The translations under genes and the position numbers were made by a program. From the NCBI GenBank assembly GCA_963735065.1, contig CAVTJL010000001.1, forward strand, positions 1,116,001-1,180,000: 64,000 bases of DNA, written 5' to 3'. The notes under the pieces are model-generated. The model was given only the letters and a program-made list of their open reading frames with translations, was not told where the DNA came from and did no database searches. Source of the stretch: CAVTJL01 sp963735065 (lineage in GTDB: Bacteria > Pseudomonadota > Alphaproteobacteria > Geminicoccales > Geminicoccaceae). Positions 8,787 to 17,423 of the stretch are shown here, in pieces. Position 1 is the stretch's first letter. Each line of letters begins with the position of its first letter.

Positions 8787-9622
8787 CGCCGCCCCCCACC
8801 CTTGACGGCCCCGATCGTGAGGCCCTTGACGATGTGCCGCTGCGCCACGAGCCCGAGAATGATGACGGGGCCCATGGCGATCATCGCGGCGGCGCTGAGC
8901 TTGGCCCACTGCGTCTGCTCGATGCCGACGAAATTGAACATGTAGACGGTCACCGTCTGGATGGTTTTCCCGCCGAGCAGCACCGCGAACAGGAACTCGT
9001 TCCAGGCATTGAGGAACACGAAGACCACGGTGACGGCGATGCCACCCCGGACCTGCGGCAGGATCACGTACCAAAAGGCGCGATAGCGATTGGCCCGATC
9101 CAGCAGAGCCGCCTCCTCCATCTCCCGCGGGATGTCCTCGAAGTAGGAGACGAGGAGCCAGATCGCGAAGGGAAGCGAGAAGGTCAGATAGACCGTGACC
9201 AGCCCGCGATAGGTGTCGATCCAGCCGATCTTGTTGAACAGCAGGAAGAAGGGAATGACGAAGCCGATGCGTGGCAGCATCTGCGTGGCCAGGATGTAGA
9301 AGCCGATCGGGCGACGCCCGAAGAAGCGCAGCCGGGCGAACGCATAGGCCGCGGGCACGGATACCACGATCGTGACGATCGTGGTGAGAATGGCGACGGC
9401 AAGGCTGGTCGCGAGATGCGGCAGAATGGAGGTCGCCCCGAAGATCACGTCGGGGTAGTTCCGCCAGACGGGGCTGAAGATGAAGAGTGGCGGATAGGCC
9501 ATGACGTCGATCTCGTTCTTGAGCGACGTCACGAAGGTCCAGAGCACGGGAAAGGCCCAAAGGACCATGACCAGCGAGGCAAGGGCGACCAGCAGGAGGG
9601 CGCGCAGGCCACTGCCCTTCAT
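8783..9622 (-). CDS. carbohydrate ABC transporter permease, MalG/UgpE type
   Basis: A 279-residue inner-membrane permease with about six transmembrane segments. The EAA motif is REMEEAALLDRANRYRAFWYVILPQ (opening near residue 168), matching the MalG class. It begins MKGSGLRALLL and overlaps the neighbouring permease and ATPase genes by 4 bp each, so the operon is translationally coupled. It is the second permease subunit of the importer. Sugar specificity is unknown. Confidence 0.94.
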   Translation of the reverse strand: MKGSGLRALLLVALASLVMVLWAFPVLWTFVTSLKNEIDVMAYPPLFIFSPVWRNYPDVIFGATSILPHLATSLAVAILTTIVTIVVSVPAAYAFARLRFFGRRPIGFYILATQMLPRIGFVIPFFLLFNKIGWIDTYRGLVTVYLTFSLPFAIWLLVSYFEDIPREMEEAALLDRANRYRAFWYVILPQVRGGIAVTVVFVFLNAWNEFLFAVLLGGKTIQTVTVYMFNFVGIEQTQWAKLSAAAMIAMGPVIILGLVAQRHIVKGLTIGAVKGGGRR

Positions 9623-10512
9623 CGGGCTGTCCTGAGCGCCATGAGAATGCCCGAGATGCCCAGCGAGATGATCAGCAGCACGACGGCGAGGGCAGAGCCG
9701 TAGCCGAAGTTCAGCTCGATGAACGAGGTGCGATAGGCATAGAGGTTGAGGATTTGCGTGGCCGTGCCAGGGCCGCCCCCGGTGAGTGCCAGGATGGCGT
9801 CAAACGCCGACAGCGCCATCACCATTCTCAGGATGACAACGATGATGATCGCAGGTCGCAGCAGCGGCAGCGTGATGTACAGGAAGCGCTTTAGGGTGCT
9901 GGCGCGGTCGATGCGCGCGGCCTCGTAGAGATCGGCCGGAATGGAGGCGAGGCTGGCGAGAAAGACGAGAAAGGCGAAGGGCGTCCACTGCCAGGTGTGG
10001 ACCAGGATCACGGAGACGAGCGCCATGGTGCGGTCGCCCAGCCAGTTGTGCGAGCCGAGGCCCAAGGCGATCGATGCCAGATCGAGCAATCCCGTTCTCG
10101 GCGTGAACAGGAGCTGGCGCCAGATCAGACCGATGACGACGGGTGCGAGCACGATCGGCAGGATCGCTGCCACCCTGAAGAGCGGCTGTCCGGCCGGCAC
10201 GCGCATCACGAGCAGCGCCAGGCCGAGCCCGATGACGAGCTGCAGCGCCACCGTGACGGAAGTGTAGATGGCGCTGAGCCGCAAGGCCTCGAAGAACCGG
10301 GCGTCGGTCAGCATGTCCTTGTAGTTGGCGAGCCCGACGAAGCCGTTCATGAACGGCATCGAGAGGTTGATGCTGAAGAAGCTGTTCCAGATGAGGTAGG
10401 CGAGCGGGAAGGTGGTGGTGACGAGGAGGATCAGGAAGGCCGGTCCCACCATGACGAGAGCGAAACCCCGCTCTCCCTTGATGGCGGCAGCAATTCTGGC
10501 ACCCATTCGCAC
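9619..10512 (-). CDS. carbohydrate ABC transporter permease, MalF/UgpA type
   Basis: A 297-residue permease with a short cytoplasmic N-terminus and about six membrane helices. The EAA loop reads DLYEAARIDRASTLKRFLYI, followed by TLPLLRPAI. LTGGGPGTAT near the C-terminus is a hallmark of MalF/UgpA-class sugar permeases. It follows the binding-protein gene by 27 bp and overlaps the second permease by 4 bp. Confidence 0.94.
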   Translation of the reverse strand: MRMGARIAAAIKGERGFALVMVGPAFLILLVTTTFPLAYLIWNSFFSINLSMPFMNGFVGLANYKDMLTDARFFEALRLSAIYTSVTVALQLVIGLGLALLVMRVPAGQPLFRVAAILPIVLAPVVIGLIWRQLLFTPRTGLLDLASIALGLGSHNWLGDRTMALVSVILVHTWQWTPFAFLVFLASLASIPADLYEAARIDRASTLKRFLYITLPLLRPAIIIVVILRMVMALSAFDAILALTGGGPGTATQILNLYAYRTSFIELNFGYGSALAVVLLIISLGISGILMALRTAR

Positions 10513-10539
10513 GCTTCCCGCTCGCCGACGAGAGCCAGC

Positions 10540-11955
10540 CTACTGCCCCATGATGCGGTCGATCTTCGCCTGCGACGTCTCGAGAGCCTGTTTCGGCGTC
10601 ATCTGGCCGACGAGAGCGGCCTGAACGGCGGTCGCCATCTCCGTGCCCACGGCCGGCCATTGTGGCACGCGCGGCCGCCAGTCCGCATCGGTATCCTGCT
10701 GCATCGACTCGGTCGCGGCCTGGATGAAGTTCTCGCCGCCGCTCTCGAGGATCTTGCGGAACTCGGGCGTCTCCCAAATTGAGGTGCGATTCACGCCGAA
10801 GCGCAGCGGGCCGGTGCCGCCGTAGGATGTGCGAATCTGGGTCTCCTTGGAGGTGGCCCACTGCACGAACAGCCAAGTTGCCTTTTTCGCGCGGTCGGAG
10901 AGCGCGCCGTTGACCTGGAAGCTCCAGTTCCAGATCGAGGTGACGCGACGACCGGAGGGGCCCTTGGGCCAGCGGGCGCAGGAGACATTCCCGGCTACCC
11001 GCGACCGCTTCGGATCGGAGAAGAGATAGGCCTGGGTGAAGCCGTCGATGTAGGAGGCGAGCCTTCCCTGGCCGAAGGCGTCACCAAGCTCCGGCCAGTT
11101 CCAGTTCTCCACGCCCGGCGGGGCGAAGCGCTTCTCGAGGTCGATGTACCATTCGAGAGCGGCCAGTGCCTCGGGCGTGTTCCAGTCGAGCTTGCCGCTC
11201 GAGGTGAACCACTTCCCGCCGAACTCGCAGAAGATCGACGGATAGATGTACATGTTCTGGCCGGGGCCGGCGAAGCCTCGCAGCGCCGCCCCCCAGATGT
11301 GATTGTCGGGATCGTGGATCGCCGCCGCGTTGGCGACATATTGATCCAGCGTCTCGGCCGGTTGCAGGCCCTTTGCCGCATAGAGATCCTTGCGGCAGAA
11401 CTGGATGGTGGCCTCACCGTCGAACGGCAGGCCGTAAAGCTTGCCGTCGATGGACGTCGCGGCCCGCCAGCCTGGAATGATGTCCTCGACGTCGAACCAT
11501 TCGGGATCGGTGAGGGTTTTGTCGTTCAGATAGATGTCGAGTGGGTCGATCCACTTGTTCGTCACATAGAGCGGATAATACATGGGGTCCGTCTGCGAGC
11601 TCGCCAGATTGCCGGTTTTCGCAGACAGGTCGAGCACGGCCTTCTGGCGCAGGTCGAGCGGTGGAATCTTCTGGAAGGCAACGTCGATGCCGGTCAGCGC
11701 CTTGAACTCGGGCAGGCGCGCGAGCAGCCGGTCCGTGCCGGCGAAAGGAATGCCTGCTACCTGGATCGACTCGCCTGAAACCTGCTTCCAGTCGATCTTG
11801 GCTTTCTCATAGGCGGCCAGATCCATGCCTTCCGCGCGCGCGGACCGCAGAACCCAGGGTGCTGCCATCCCGATGGCCGCGGCACCCGCCCCCAAGCGCA
11901 TCAGCTCGCGACGGGTGGTCGCGATGGCGCCACGAGCCTCCTCTGACTTCGTCAT
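10540..11955 (-). CDS. extracellular carbohydrate-binding protein, Tat-exported (SBP_bac_1)
   Basis: A 471-residue periplasmic binding protein, first gene of the sugar importer. The ATG at 11955 has GGGAGG 8 bases upstream. Residues 15-43 form a twin-arginine signal (TTRRELMRLGAGAAAIG, then a cleavage site near RSARA), so the protein is exported folded. The rest follows the family 1 binding-protein layout: GIDVAFQKIPPLDLRQKAVL, LPFDGEATIQFCRKDLY and the repeated Trp-rich segments that usually line a sugar site. It belongs with the two permeases and ATPase downstream. Likely regulated through the inverted repeat at 12038-12069. Substrate unknown. Confidence 0.93.
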   Translation of the reverse strand: MTKSEEARGAIATTRRELMRLGAGAAAIGMAAPWVLRSARAEGMDLAAYEKAKIDWKQVSGESIQVAGIPFAGTDRLLARLPEFKALTGIDVAFQKIPPLDLRQKAVLDLSAKTGNLASSQTDPMYYPLYVTNKWIDPLDIYLNDKTLTDPEWFDVEDIIPGWRAATSIDGKLYGLPFDGEATIQFCRKDLYAAKGLQPAETLDQYVANAAAIHDPDNHIWGAALRGFAGPGQNMYIYPSIFCEFGGKWFTSSGKLDWNTPEALAALEWYIDLEKRFAPPGVENWNWPELGDAFGQGRLASYIDGFTQAYLFSDPKRSRVAGNVSCARWPKGPSGRRVTSIWNWSFQVNGALSDRAKKATWLFVQWATSKETQIRTSYGGTGPLRFGVNRTSIWETPEFRKILESGGENFIQAATESMQQDTDADWRPRVPQWPAVGTEMATAVQAALVGQMTPKQALETSQAKIDRIMGQ

Positions 11956-12037
11956 TGCCCTGCCTCCCTTTCGACGCTGCATGGTGTGCGTCGTTTGCCT
12001 CGACCTTATGGCCGTCTTTGAATCACTGAGCTTCGGC

Positions 12038-12069
12038 GATGACAACCGGGCGATGCTAACGTTGTCATC
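12038..12069. promoter_or_regulatory. 9-bp inverted repeat, candidate operator of the sugar ABC operon
   Basis: GATGACAAC (12038-12046) is repeated as its perfect reverse complement GTTGTCATC (12061-12069) with a 14-base spacer. It lies 83 bp upstream of the start of the sugar-binding-protein gene. Half-sites are 23 bp apart centre to centre, about two helical turns, as expected for a dimeric repressor or activator. No regulator gene is adjacent. The repeat is seen directly; its function is inferred. Confidence 0.5.
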
Positions 12070-12176
12070 AAGATCTGTCAAAGGCCCGCGACGCCCAGAG
12101 CGCTATCAGGCCGGGTTGCGGGCGAAGGCGATCAAGGCGGCTGATGGGCGGCGCGTGCCCGGGACCGGCTGCCTCC

Positions 12177-12641
12177 TCAGCTTGGCCGCTCGTTCTCCGG
12201 CAGCGGGGCGGAGCCTGAGGACAAGGAAGCGCGCTCCGCCCCGTCGCAGGCCGGCTTGGGCAGCTTCTCGGCGATGCCGTAGGCCTCCCGGCGGCGGTCC
12301 ATCTCCTGCCACACCTCGGATGGGTGGATGCCGAGCTCGGTCAGCAGCACGGTCAGATTGTACAGGAGGTCGGCGCTCTCGCGGACCACTGCCTCGCGCT
12401 CGGCGCGGACGGCGTCGATGGCCACCTCGGCGGCCTCCTCCACGACCTTCTGCGCCATCTTGGCGACGCCCGCGGCGAGGAGCTTGGCGGTACGCGGCGT
12501 CACCGGCGTCTCGGGGTGAGCGCGAAGGGCCTCGGCCAGCAGGGCAAGCCGGTCCACGCCCTGAGCAGCGGTGCCGGCAAGCCTGTCCGGCGCGGGCTGC
12601 CGCTTGGCCTTGGATTTCGCTTGTGACTTTGTGGAGCTCAT
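12177..12641 (-). CDS. hisE: phosphoribosyl-ATP pyrophosphatase
   Basis: A 154-residue all-alpha NTP pyrophosphatase (MazG-like fold) that hydrolyses phosphoribosyl-ATP to phosphoribosyl-AMP, step two of histidine synthesis. The core runs from VDRLALLAEALRAHP to VWQEMDRRREAYG. The metal-binding pattern KVVEEAAEVAIDA then ESADLLYNLTVLL is the HisE signature. It is longer than the usual 90-110 residues, with a Lys/Ala/Pro-rich N-terminus and an acidic, Ser-rich C-terminus. The ATG at 12641 overlaps the upstream phosphatase gene by 4 bp. No other his gene is nearby, unusual because hisE often sits with hisAF. A MazG-type house-cleaning enzyme is the alternative. Confidence 0.82.
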   Translation of the reverse strand: MSSTKSQAKSKAKRQPAPDRLAGTAAQGVDRLALLAEALRAHPETPVTPRTAKLLAAGVAKMAQKVVEEAAEVAIDAVRAEREAVVRESADLLYNLTVLLTELGIHPSEVWQEMDRRREAYGIAEKLPKPACDGAERASLSSGSAPLPENERPS

Positions 12642-13426
12642 CGAGCTAGGTCGATGCCTGTCAGCGCAGCCATTGCATCGGCCACCCCGGGCGCTGTCGC
12701 AAGGATCGCATTGCCCTTCACGAGGCCGTCTCCTGCGAGGAAGTCGTTGACGCGGCCCCCGGCCTCCGTGACGAGCAAGATGCCTGCAAGACAATCCCAG
12801 GCGTTGATGTGGTGCTCGGCATAGGCGTCGGTGCGGCCGTCGGCGACATAGGCGAGGCCGAGAGCTCCCGAGCCCGACCGCCTGAAGCTCGCGCCGGCGT
12901 CGAGCACCCGACGGGCAATTGTGAAGTATCGCTCGGTCGGCGTCCGTGTCGACCAGCCGAGCTCGACGGAAGCGGTGGCCATCTCTGTCGTGGCCGCAAC
13001 GGTGATCGGTCGTCCGTTGAGGCTGGCGCCACGGCCACGCCGTGCAAAGAACAGCTCGTCGGTCGCCGGATTGAGAATCGCCCCGAGCTCGATGATCCCG
13101 TTTGCGAGAAAGGCGATCGAGACGCAAAAATGCGGGATGGAGCGCACGAAGTTCGCGGTGCCGTCGATCGGGTCGACGACCCAGAGATAATCCCTGATCT
13201 CTCCCCCTCCCTCCTCACCGAGCAACCCGTCCTCGGGGAAGGACTTGGACACAGTCTCGCCGATCAGTCGCTCGACTGCCATGTCGACCTCGCTCACATA
13301 GTCCTGAGGTCCCTTCAGTGAGACGGAGAGCCCACCTCGGTCACGGAATCGGTCGAGCGCAAGCGCTCCTGCTCGCCGGATCACCTGGTCGCAGACGTCG
13401 GCCCGCGCCTGAATAGCCTCGCTCAT
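12638..13426 (-). CDS. inositol monophosphatase family phosphatase (possible histidinol-phosphatase)
   Basis: A 262-residue Mg-dependent phosphatase of the IMPase/FIG superfamily. Metal-site motifs are in order: DYVSEVDMAVER (about 42-53), GEEGG (about 70-74), WVVDPIDGTANFVR (about 82-95) and AWDCLAGILLVTEAGG (about 210-225). Family members dephosphorylate inositol-1-phosphate, PAP or histidinol phosphate. Because the gene is fused by a 4-bp overlap to hisE, a HisN-type histidinol-phosphatase role is attractive, but SuhB-like activity is equally possible from sequence. Confidence 0.9.
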   Translation of the reverse strand: MSEAIQARADVCDQVIRRAGALALDRFRDRGGLSVSLKGPQDYVSEVDMAVERLIGETVSKSFPEDGLLGEEGGGEIRDYLWVVDPIDGTANFVRSIPHFCVSIAFLANGIIELGAILNPATDELFFARRGRGASLNGRPITVAATTEMATASVELGWSTRTPTERYFTIARRVLDAGASFRRSGSGALGLAYVADGRTDAYAEHHINAWDCLAGILLVTEAGGRVNDFLAGDGLVKGNAILATAPGVADAMAALTGIDLAR

Positions 13427-13713
13427 CGATCGGCCGCCATTGCCCGCCCTACTTGTTTGCTCGTTGCTGTCGCGCTCGATGGGACGCCAGACTGAATGGG
13501 ATTGCTCTCGCTCCCTGGTTGCCGGCTGTCCGGAACGCCCGGTCCTCTTCTACTCACGAGCGATCTCTATGCAAGGTGATTTCCGGCATCACGCATAACC
13601 ATGGCCGAGCGTTGAACGCTGCGTCGCTGGCTCAGGCATCCAACGGCGCAAGCCTTTGGGATCTGCGCCGGAAGCCGAGCCGAGGCCGCCGCTCGAGCAG
13701 GCCGATCATCCGT
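13427..13713. other. intergenic region with a weak hairpin downstream of the rhomboid gene
   Basis: 287 bp between the IMPase start and the rhomboid stop. GGCGCA (13645-13650) and TGCGCC (13664-13669) can pair around 13 bases and lie just beyond the rhomboid stop in its direction of transcription, a possible terminator. The part next to 13426 should hold the IMPase-hisE promoter. No convincing gene is present. Confidence 0.35.
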
Positions 13714-14586
13714 TCAGGCCAGCACGGCCATCACCCAGGCAAGCACGAGCATCCCTAGCGTTACAACGGCATAGGCTCGCTGAGCGTTCCGTCCCTGGGG
13801 GATGTGCTTGCCGCCCAGAACAAGGCCCGCCCCTATCGCCCCGCCGACCAGGAAGCCCAGCACGTGGGCCCCGATGTCGACATCCTTGCCGCCGAAGCCG
13901 AGAAACGCGAGCAGCATCACGCCCCCGCCGAGAGGCGCGAAGCGTCGCAACCCACCGCGCCAGCGTACGGGCCGCGTGAGCCAGGCGTGTGTGGCGAGAA
14001 TGCCGACCGTGCCGAAGAGAGCCGTCGAGGCGCCTACCGCGGTGTGGTCCGGGGGCTGGAGGAGCGCGTTCAGAGCGTTGCCGAGCCCGCCGGCAAGGAG
14101 GGTCGCAAGCCAGGCGAGCCCCGAGCCCAGCACCGGCGCCGCGAGCAGGCCGAACAGCACGCCGAAGGCGATGTTACCCAGGAGGTGGAGCAGGCCCACA
14201 TGGAGGCAGAGCGCTGTTATCGTTCGCCACCACGCGCCTTCGCGAATCTCGCCGGCATTCGCAGCACCGATCGCCGACCAGTCGATGCCGAAAGCGTGCC
14301 GCTGATCGACCGCGAAGAAGAAGAGCATGAGAGCGCAGTAGGCGATTGCCGCGTCCAGCCCTGCGAGAGCTGGGCCGAGGGGTGGCTCTGGTGATGACGC
14401 ATTCTCTTCGTCATAGGCTCTGAGATGCGCCCCCGCTCTCTCAGCGTCGTCGGTAGCCACGAGCAGCGTCATCCCGCCGTCCGCGGGCATCACCATGCTC
14501 TCGATACCCACCGCCATCAGCACGAGGGCACGCTCGTCGAGGGGGCGCCGGCCGTGCGCCCTCGCGATCACGACGGGGTCAACCAA
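13714..14586 (-). CDS. rhomboid family intramembrane serine protease
   Basis: A 290-residue membrane protease that cleaves transmembrane segments of other proteins. A soluble N-terminal region of about 75 residues precedes six or seven hydrophobic helices. The rhomboid pattern is complete: LCLHVGLLHLLGN (oxyanion His/Asn helix, about 127-139), the catalytic serine in GASTALFG (about 185-192) and the catalytic histidine in GAHVLGFLVGGAIGAG. It lies 21 bp after the PAS-cyclase gene on the same strand, so the two are probably co-transcribed. Substrate unknown. Confidence 0.92.
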   Translation of the reverse strand: MVDPVVIARAHGRRPLDERALVLMAVGIESMVMPADGGMTLLVATDDAERAGAHLRAYDEENASSPEPPLGPALAGLDAAIAYCALMLFFFAVDQRHAFGIDWSAIGAANAGEIREGAWWRTITALCLHVGLLHLLGNIAFGVLFGLLAAPVLGSGLAWLATLLAGGLGNALNALLQPPDHTAVGASTALFGTVGILATHAWLTRPVRWRGGLRRFAPLGGGVMLLAFLGFGGKDVDIGAHVLGFLVGGAIGAGLVLGGKHIPQGRNAQRAYAVVTLGMLVLAWVMAVLA

Positions 14587-14607
14587 TCCGATCGTCCACT
14601 ACCGTGC

Positions 14608-15912
14608 TCAGCTTGCGGCGGGATCCGAGCCGCTTCCGATCGCCCAGCTGCCGTCCCAGCTCTCGGCCGGCGGGTTGGTCTCGAGCAGCTCGAGGCGGCG
14701 CAGGAAGACGCGGCTCGGACCATCGTCGGGGACGAGGTCGATGCAGGACCGGAAGGACTTGCGCGCCAGGTTCCAGTCACGACGACGATAGGCTCCGAGG
14801 CCCAGCTCGAAGCTCTCGATGAGACGAGCGGCGGCGGGCTCCAACGTCGGCCGCGGCGCCATCAGCTCGAACACCGGCTCGGGGCGTGTGCGGCCGCGCA
14901 CGCGGACGATATCGACGGCTCGGAAGGCGAAGAGATCGCGGGCAGCCTCACAAGTCGCCTGCGCTACGAGGATCCGCGTTCCGAGGGCCTTGTTGGCGGC
15001 TTCCAAACGCGCCGCCAGATTCACCGTATCGCCGACCACCGTGTAGTTGCGGGCCCGCGCCGAGCCGATGCTGCCCATCACGACGCCGCCCGTGGCGATC
15101 CCCGCGCGCATCTCGAGCCCCGGCGCGACCGCCGCAAGGTCGGGATCGGCCAGAAGCGCCTCACGGAAGGCAGGCAGTCGCTCCCTCTGATCAAGCGCAG
15201 CGGCACACGCTTCGCCGGCGTGATCCGTCGGCTCGGTGAAGGGCGGACCCCAAAAAGCCATGATGGCGTCGCCGATATACTTGTCCGTTACACCCGAGCG
15301 ATCGCCGATCGGGCGCGCCATCGTCGCGATATAGGCGTTGAGGAAGCGCATCAGCGCTGGAGCGGGCAGCCGTTCGGTGAGGCCGGTGAAGCCCTCGAGG
15401 TCGAGGAAGGAGACGGTGACCTCGGTCCGGGATCCCAGCTCGAGATCCTGCGCCTGATCGACGAGGCGACGGATGATGCGGGGGTCCAGATACTCGCCGA
15501 AGAGACGCTGCAGCCGCTGCCGCCGGCGCTCTGCCGTGATGTCGCGCAGGACCGCTATCACGCCGATCCGCTCGCCGCCCGCATCGCTCGGGGCCCGAAG
15601 GAAGGTCGTGCTCACGCTCAAGCTATGGTTCTCGCCGCCGCGGGCAAGCTCGAGCTCCTCGCTATGGGTGGTCTCGGCCTCGTAGATGGCCTTGAGGATC
15701 AGCTCGGTCAGCGCCTCGAAGCAGGGCTCGACCAGAAAGATCTCGGCGAAAGGCCGGCCGAGCACCTCGCTTGGGTCGAGACCCAGGATGGCGCCAGCCG
15801 CCGGGTTGAGCGAGACGACGGTTCCCGAAAGGTCGATGGTGAGCACCCCGTCGCTCATCTGCATGAGGATGCTCTCATGGATGGCGGCCGTGTGGCGCCC
15901 CGCTGCTGTCAT
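14608..15912 (-). CDS. PAS domain-containing class III adenylate/guanylate cyclase
   Basis: A 434-residue soluble signalling enzyme. Residues 8-130 form a PAS domain (DGVLTIDLSGTVVSLNPAAG, ending in VLRDITAERRR), then a linker (FGEYLDPRIIRRLVD) leads into the catalytic domain at about 155-330. Catalytic features: metal Asp in VSFLDLEGFTGLTERL, DKYIGDAIMAFWG with the second Asp, and VGDTVNLAARLE near the transition-state residues. The last 80 residues (YRRRDWNLARKSF, then PPAESWDG) are the conserved tail of many proteobacterial cyclases. It makes cAMP or cGMP from the cytosolic signal seen by PAS; which nucleotide cannot be settled by eye. Confidence 0.93.
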   Translation of the reverse strand: MTAAGRHTAAIHESILMQMSDGVLTIDLSGTVVSLNPAAGAILGLDPSEVLGRPFAEIFLVEPCFEALTELILKAIYEAETTHSEELELARGGENHSLSVSTTFLRAPSDAGGERIGVIAVLRDITAERRRQRLQRLFGEYLDPRIIRRLVDQAQDLELGSRTEVTVSFLDLEGFTGLTERLPAPALMRFLNAYIATMARPIGDRSGVTDKYIGDAIMAFWGPPFTEPTDHAGEACAAALDQRERLPAFREALLADPDLAAVAPGLEMRAGIATGGVVMGSIGSARARNYTVVGDTVNLAARLEAANKALGTRILVAQATCEAARDLFAFRAVDIVRVRGRTRPEPVFELMAPRPTLEPAAARLIESFELGLGAYRRRDWNLARKSFRSCIDLVPDDGPSRVFLRRLELLETNPPAESWDGSWAIGSGSDPAAS

Positions 15913-16017
15913 TCTCGGACCCCGCCGCCAATGGGAGGCGGCATATCAGTTGCCGCTCAGATACAGCATAGGTGGGACCGCCGGACGCTACCAAGCGCCA
16001 CCGCCCCGATCGGCACC

Positions 16018-16782
16018 CTACCGAATGCTGGCGTAGCCCAGCATGCTGATCACCGAGCTTTGCAGGCTATCAATGACCGACCCCACCGAGCGGCCGATCA
16101 GGTCGAGCCTGACGATCTGATCGATCCGTGCGCGAGCCGCATGCAGCTTATTGGCCGGGAACACCCGCTCGAGAAGGCCACAGGAATCGGCGAGCGCGAT
16201 GATCATGACATCGCGTGGATCGGGGATGTCGTCGGATTCGAGCAGGTCGGTGATCCTCAGCTTGACCTCTTGCTGCTCCTGAGCATCGATCAGCGGATAG
16301 CGGCGGGTTTCGAAGGCCCAGAGCACCCGGCTGTTCTCGATTCGTAAGATGCCCCGTTCGACGAGCCTGTCGAGAGCGGCATTGTAGAGCTCGGGGCCGC
16401 GATGCCGGAGGGTCTCGAGCCATGCTGCTGTGCTCGGGGTCGTGCCGGCGTCGGCGAGATCGGCCAGGACACAGTCGAGGAGCGGCTCACCCGTAGGCGT
16501 GGCATCGATCACGATCAGCTGCTCGAGGTCCGTGTCGATGCGGTCTCGCATCGCCAGATCCATGAGCACGGCGCCGGCCAGCGCCGTGTTGATTAGCAGC
16601 TCGTTGATGTCGAGGAAGCGGTCTCGCGTCTCGTCGTGCGACAGCAGCAATATCTCTTCGGCAAAGGTGACCATCTCCGGCCCGCCGGGCGGCTTGCTAC
16701 GATCGCTGCCGAGTTTGGCCAGGATTTCCGAGCCGCGCCGCCCCCGGCCAAAGTCGCGCGCGCATGAGGGTTTGGCAAGCAT
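16018..16782 (-). CDS. GPP34 / GOLPH3-VPS74 family protein
   Basis: A protein of 254 residues, or 218 if translation starts at the ATG at 16674. The pattern matches the GPP34 fold of Golgi phosphoprotein 3: MVTFAEEILLLSHDE, then NTALAGAVLMDLAMRDRI, LIVIDATPTGEPLLD, LVERGILRIENSRVLWAF, and RRYPLIDAQEQ. In eukaryotes these proteins bind PI4P on the Golgi; in bacteria, mainly actinobacteria, the role is unknown. The upstream ATG has AAGGG 10 bases before it, better than the inner ATG, but the first 36 residues are not family-like. It is divergent from the RsbW-like gene, 177 bp away, and may belong to that locus. Confidence 0.8.
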   Translation of the reverse strand: MLAKPSCARDFGRGRRGSEILAKLGSDRSKPPGGPEMVTFAEEILLLSHDETRDRFLDINELLINTALAGAVLMDLAMRDRIDTDLEQLIVIDATPTGEPLLDCVLADLADAGTTPSTAAWLETLRHRGPELYNAALDRLVERGILRIENSRVLWAFETRRYPLIDAQEQQEVKLRITDLLESDDIPDPRDVMIIALADSCGLLERVFPANKLHAARARIDQIVRLDLIGRSVGSVIDSLQSSVISMLGYASIR

Positions 16783-16959
16783 CAGTTGATCGCCCTTCGA
16801 GCGAGCCGCTCGACCTCACCTGTTCCTCTGGGAGTGCCTGCCGTGCTAACCTCTCCGTGACGCGGCGACCGCAGAGTACGAGATGACTGGACGGCGTCGG
16901 AGCAGTGAAATCTGGCGGCTGGCCGGTGGGTCACGTCCCGGGTCGAGCTCGTCGTCGAA
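16783..16959. promoter_or_regulatory. divergent promoter region of GPP34 and RsbW-like genes
   Basis: 177 bp between two divergently read genes, so both promoters should lie here. I see no clear -35/-10 pair and no conserved operator. Confidence 0.4.
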
Positions 16960-17400
16960 ATGACCGCGGCAGTCGAGCTCTCGATCAGCGCCGACATTGG
17001 GGAGATCGCCCGAGTTCAGGATGCGGTCGAGAGGTTCGCGGGTGATGCTTCGTTGTCGCCGCGGGCCAGTCACGTGCTCGCCGTGGCGCTCGACGAGCTG
17101 TTGAGCAATGTCATTGTGCACGGCTATGCGGATCGAGGCGTCGGCCAGAGAATCCGCATCCGCATCGAGCGGGAAGCCTCAAATGTTCGGGTCGAGATCG
17201 TGGATCGGGCCCGTCCATTCGATCCCACAACGGCCAATATGCCGGATCTGGACGGCGCGCTGGAGAGCCGGGAGATCGGTGGCCTCGGCATCCACTTGGT
17301 CCGCACGCTGGTCCAGAGTTTGATCTACGATCGGGGTCCAGACGAGAACCGAACGCGCTTCACCGTGCCGATCGGGTCGGCGGATATGACGGAATCATGA
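16960..17400 (+). CDS. RsbW-like anti-sigma serine kinase (GHKL ATP-binding protein)
   Basis: A 146-residue GHKL ATPase of the RsbW/SpoIIAB type. In partner switching such kinases bind and inactivate a target and phosphorylate an antagonist STAS protein. The Bergerat ATP site is visible: N-box ALDELLSNVIVHGY (about 46-59), G1 box EIVDRARPFDP (about 84-94) and G2 box EIGGLGIHLVRTL (about 106-118). The ATG at 16960 directly follows a GTCGTCGAA stretch without a strong ribosome site. Its STAS partner follows 23 bp downstream. No sigma factor or other obvious target is encoded nearby. Confidence 0.9.
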   Translation: MTAAVELSISADIGEIARVQDAVERFAGDASLSPRASHVLAVALDELLSNVIVHGYADRGVGQRIRIRIEREASNVRVEIVDRARPFDPTTANMPDLDGALESREIGGLGIHLVRTLVQSLIYDRGPDENRTRFTVPIGSADMTES

Positions 17401-17423
17401 GCTAGGGGCGTTGGGGAGGACCG

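Noticed and set aside
13453..13758. A 101-codon plus-strand open frame between the IMPase and rhomboid genes
   Set aside because: No homology, no ribosome site, and it runs into the rhomboid gene on the other strand.
14425..16347. A 640-codon open frame on the plus strand
   Set aside because: It is antisense to the PAS-cyclase and neighbouring genes, has no recognisable domain and is Arg/Gly/His-rich, the usual result of GC-rich codon bias.
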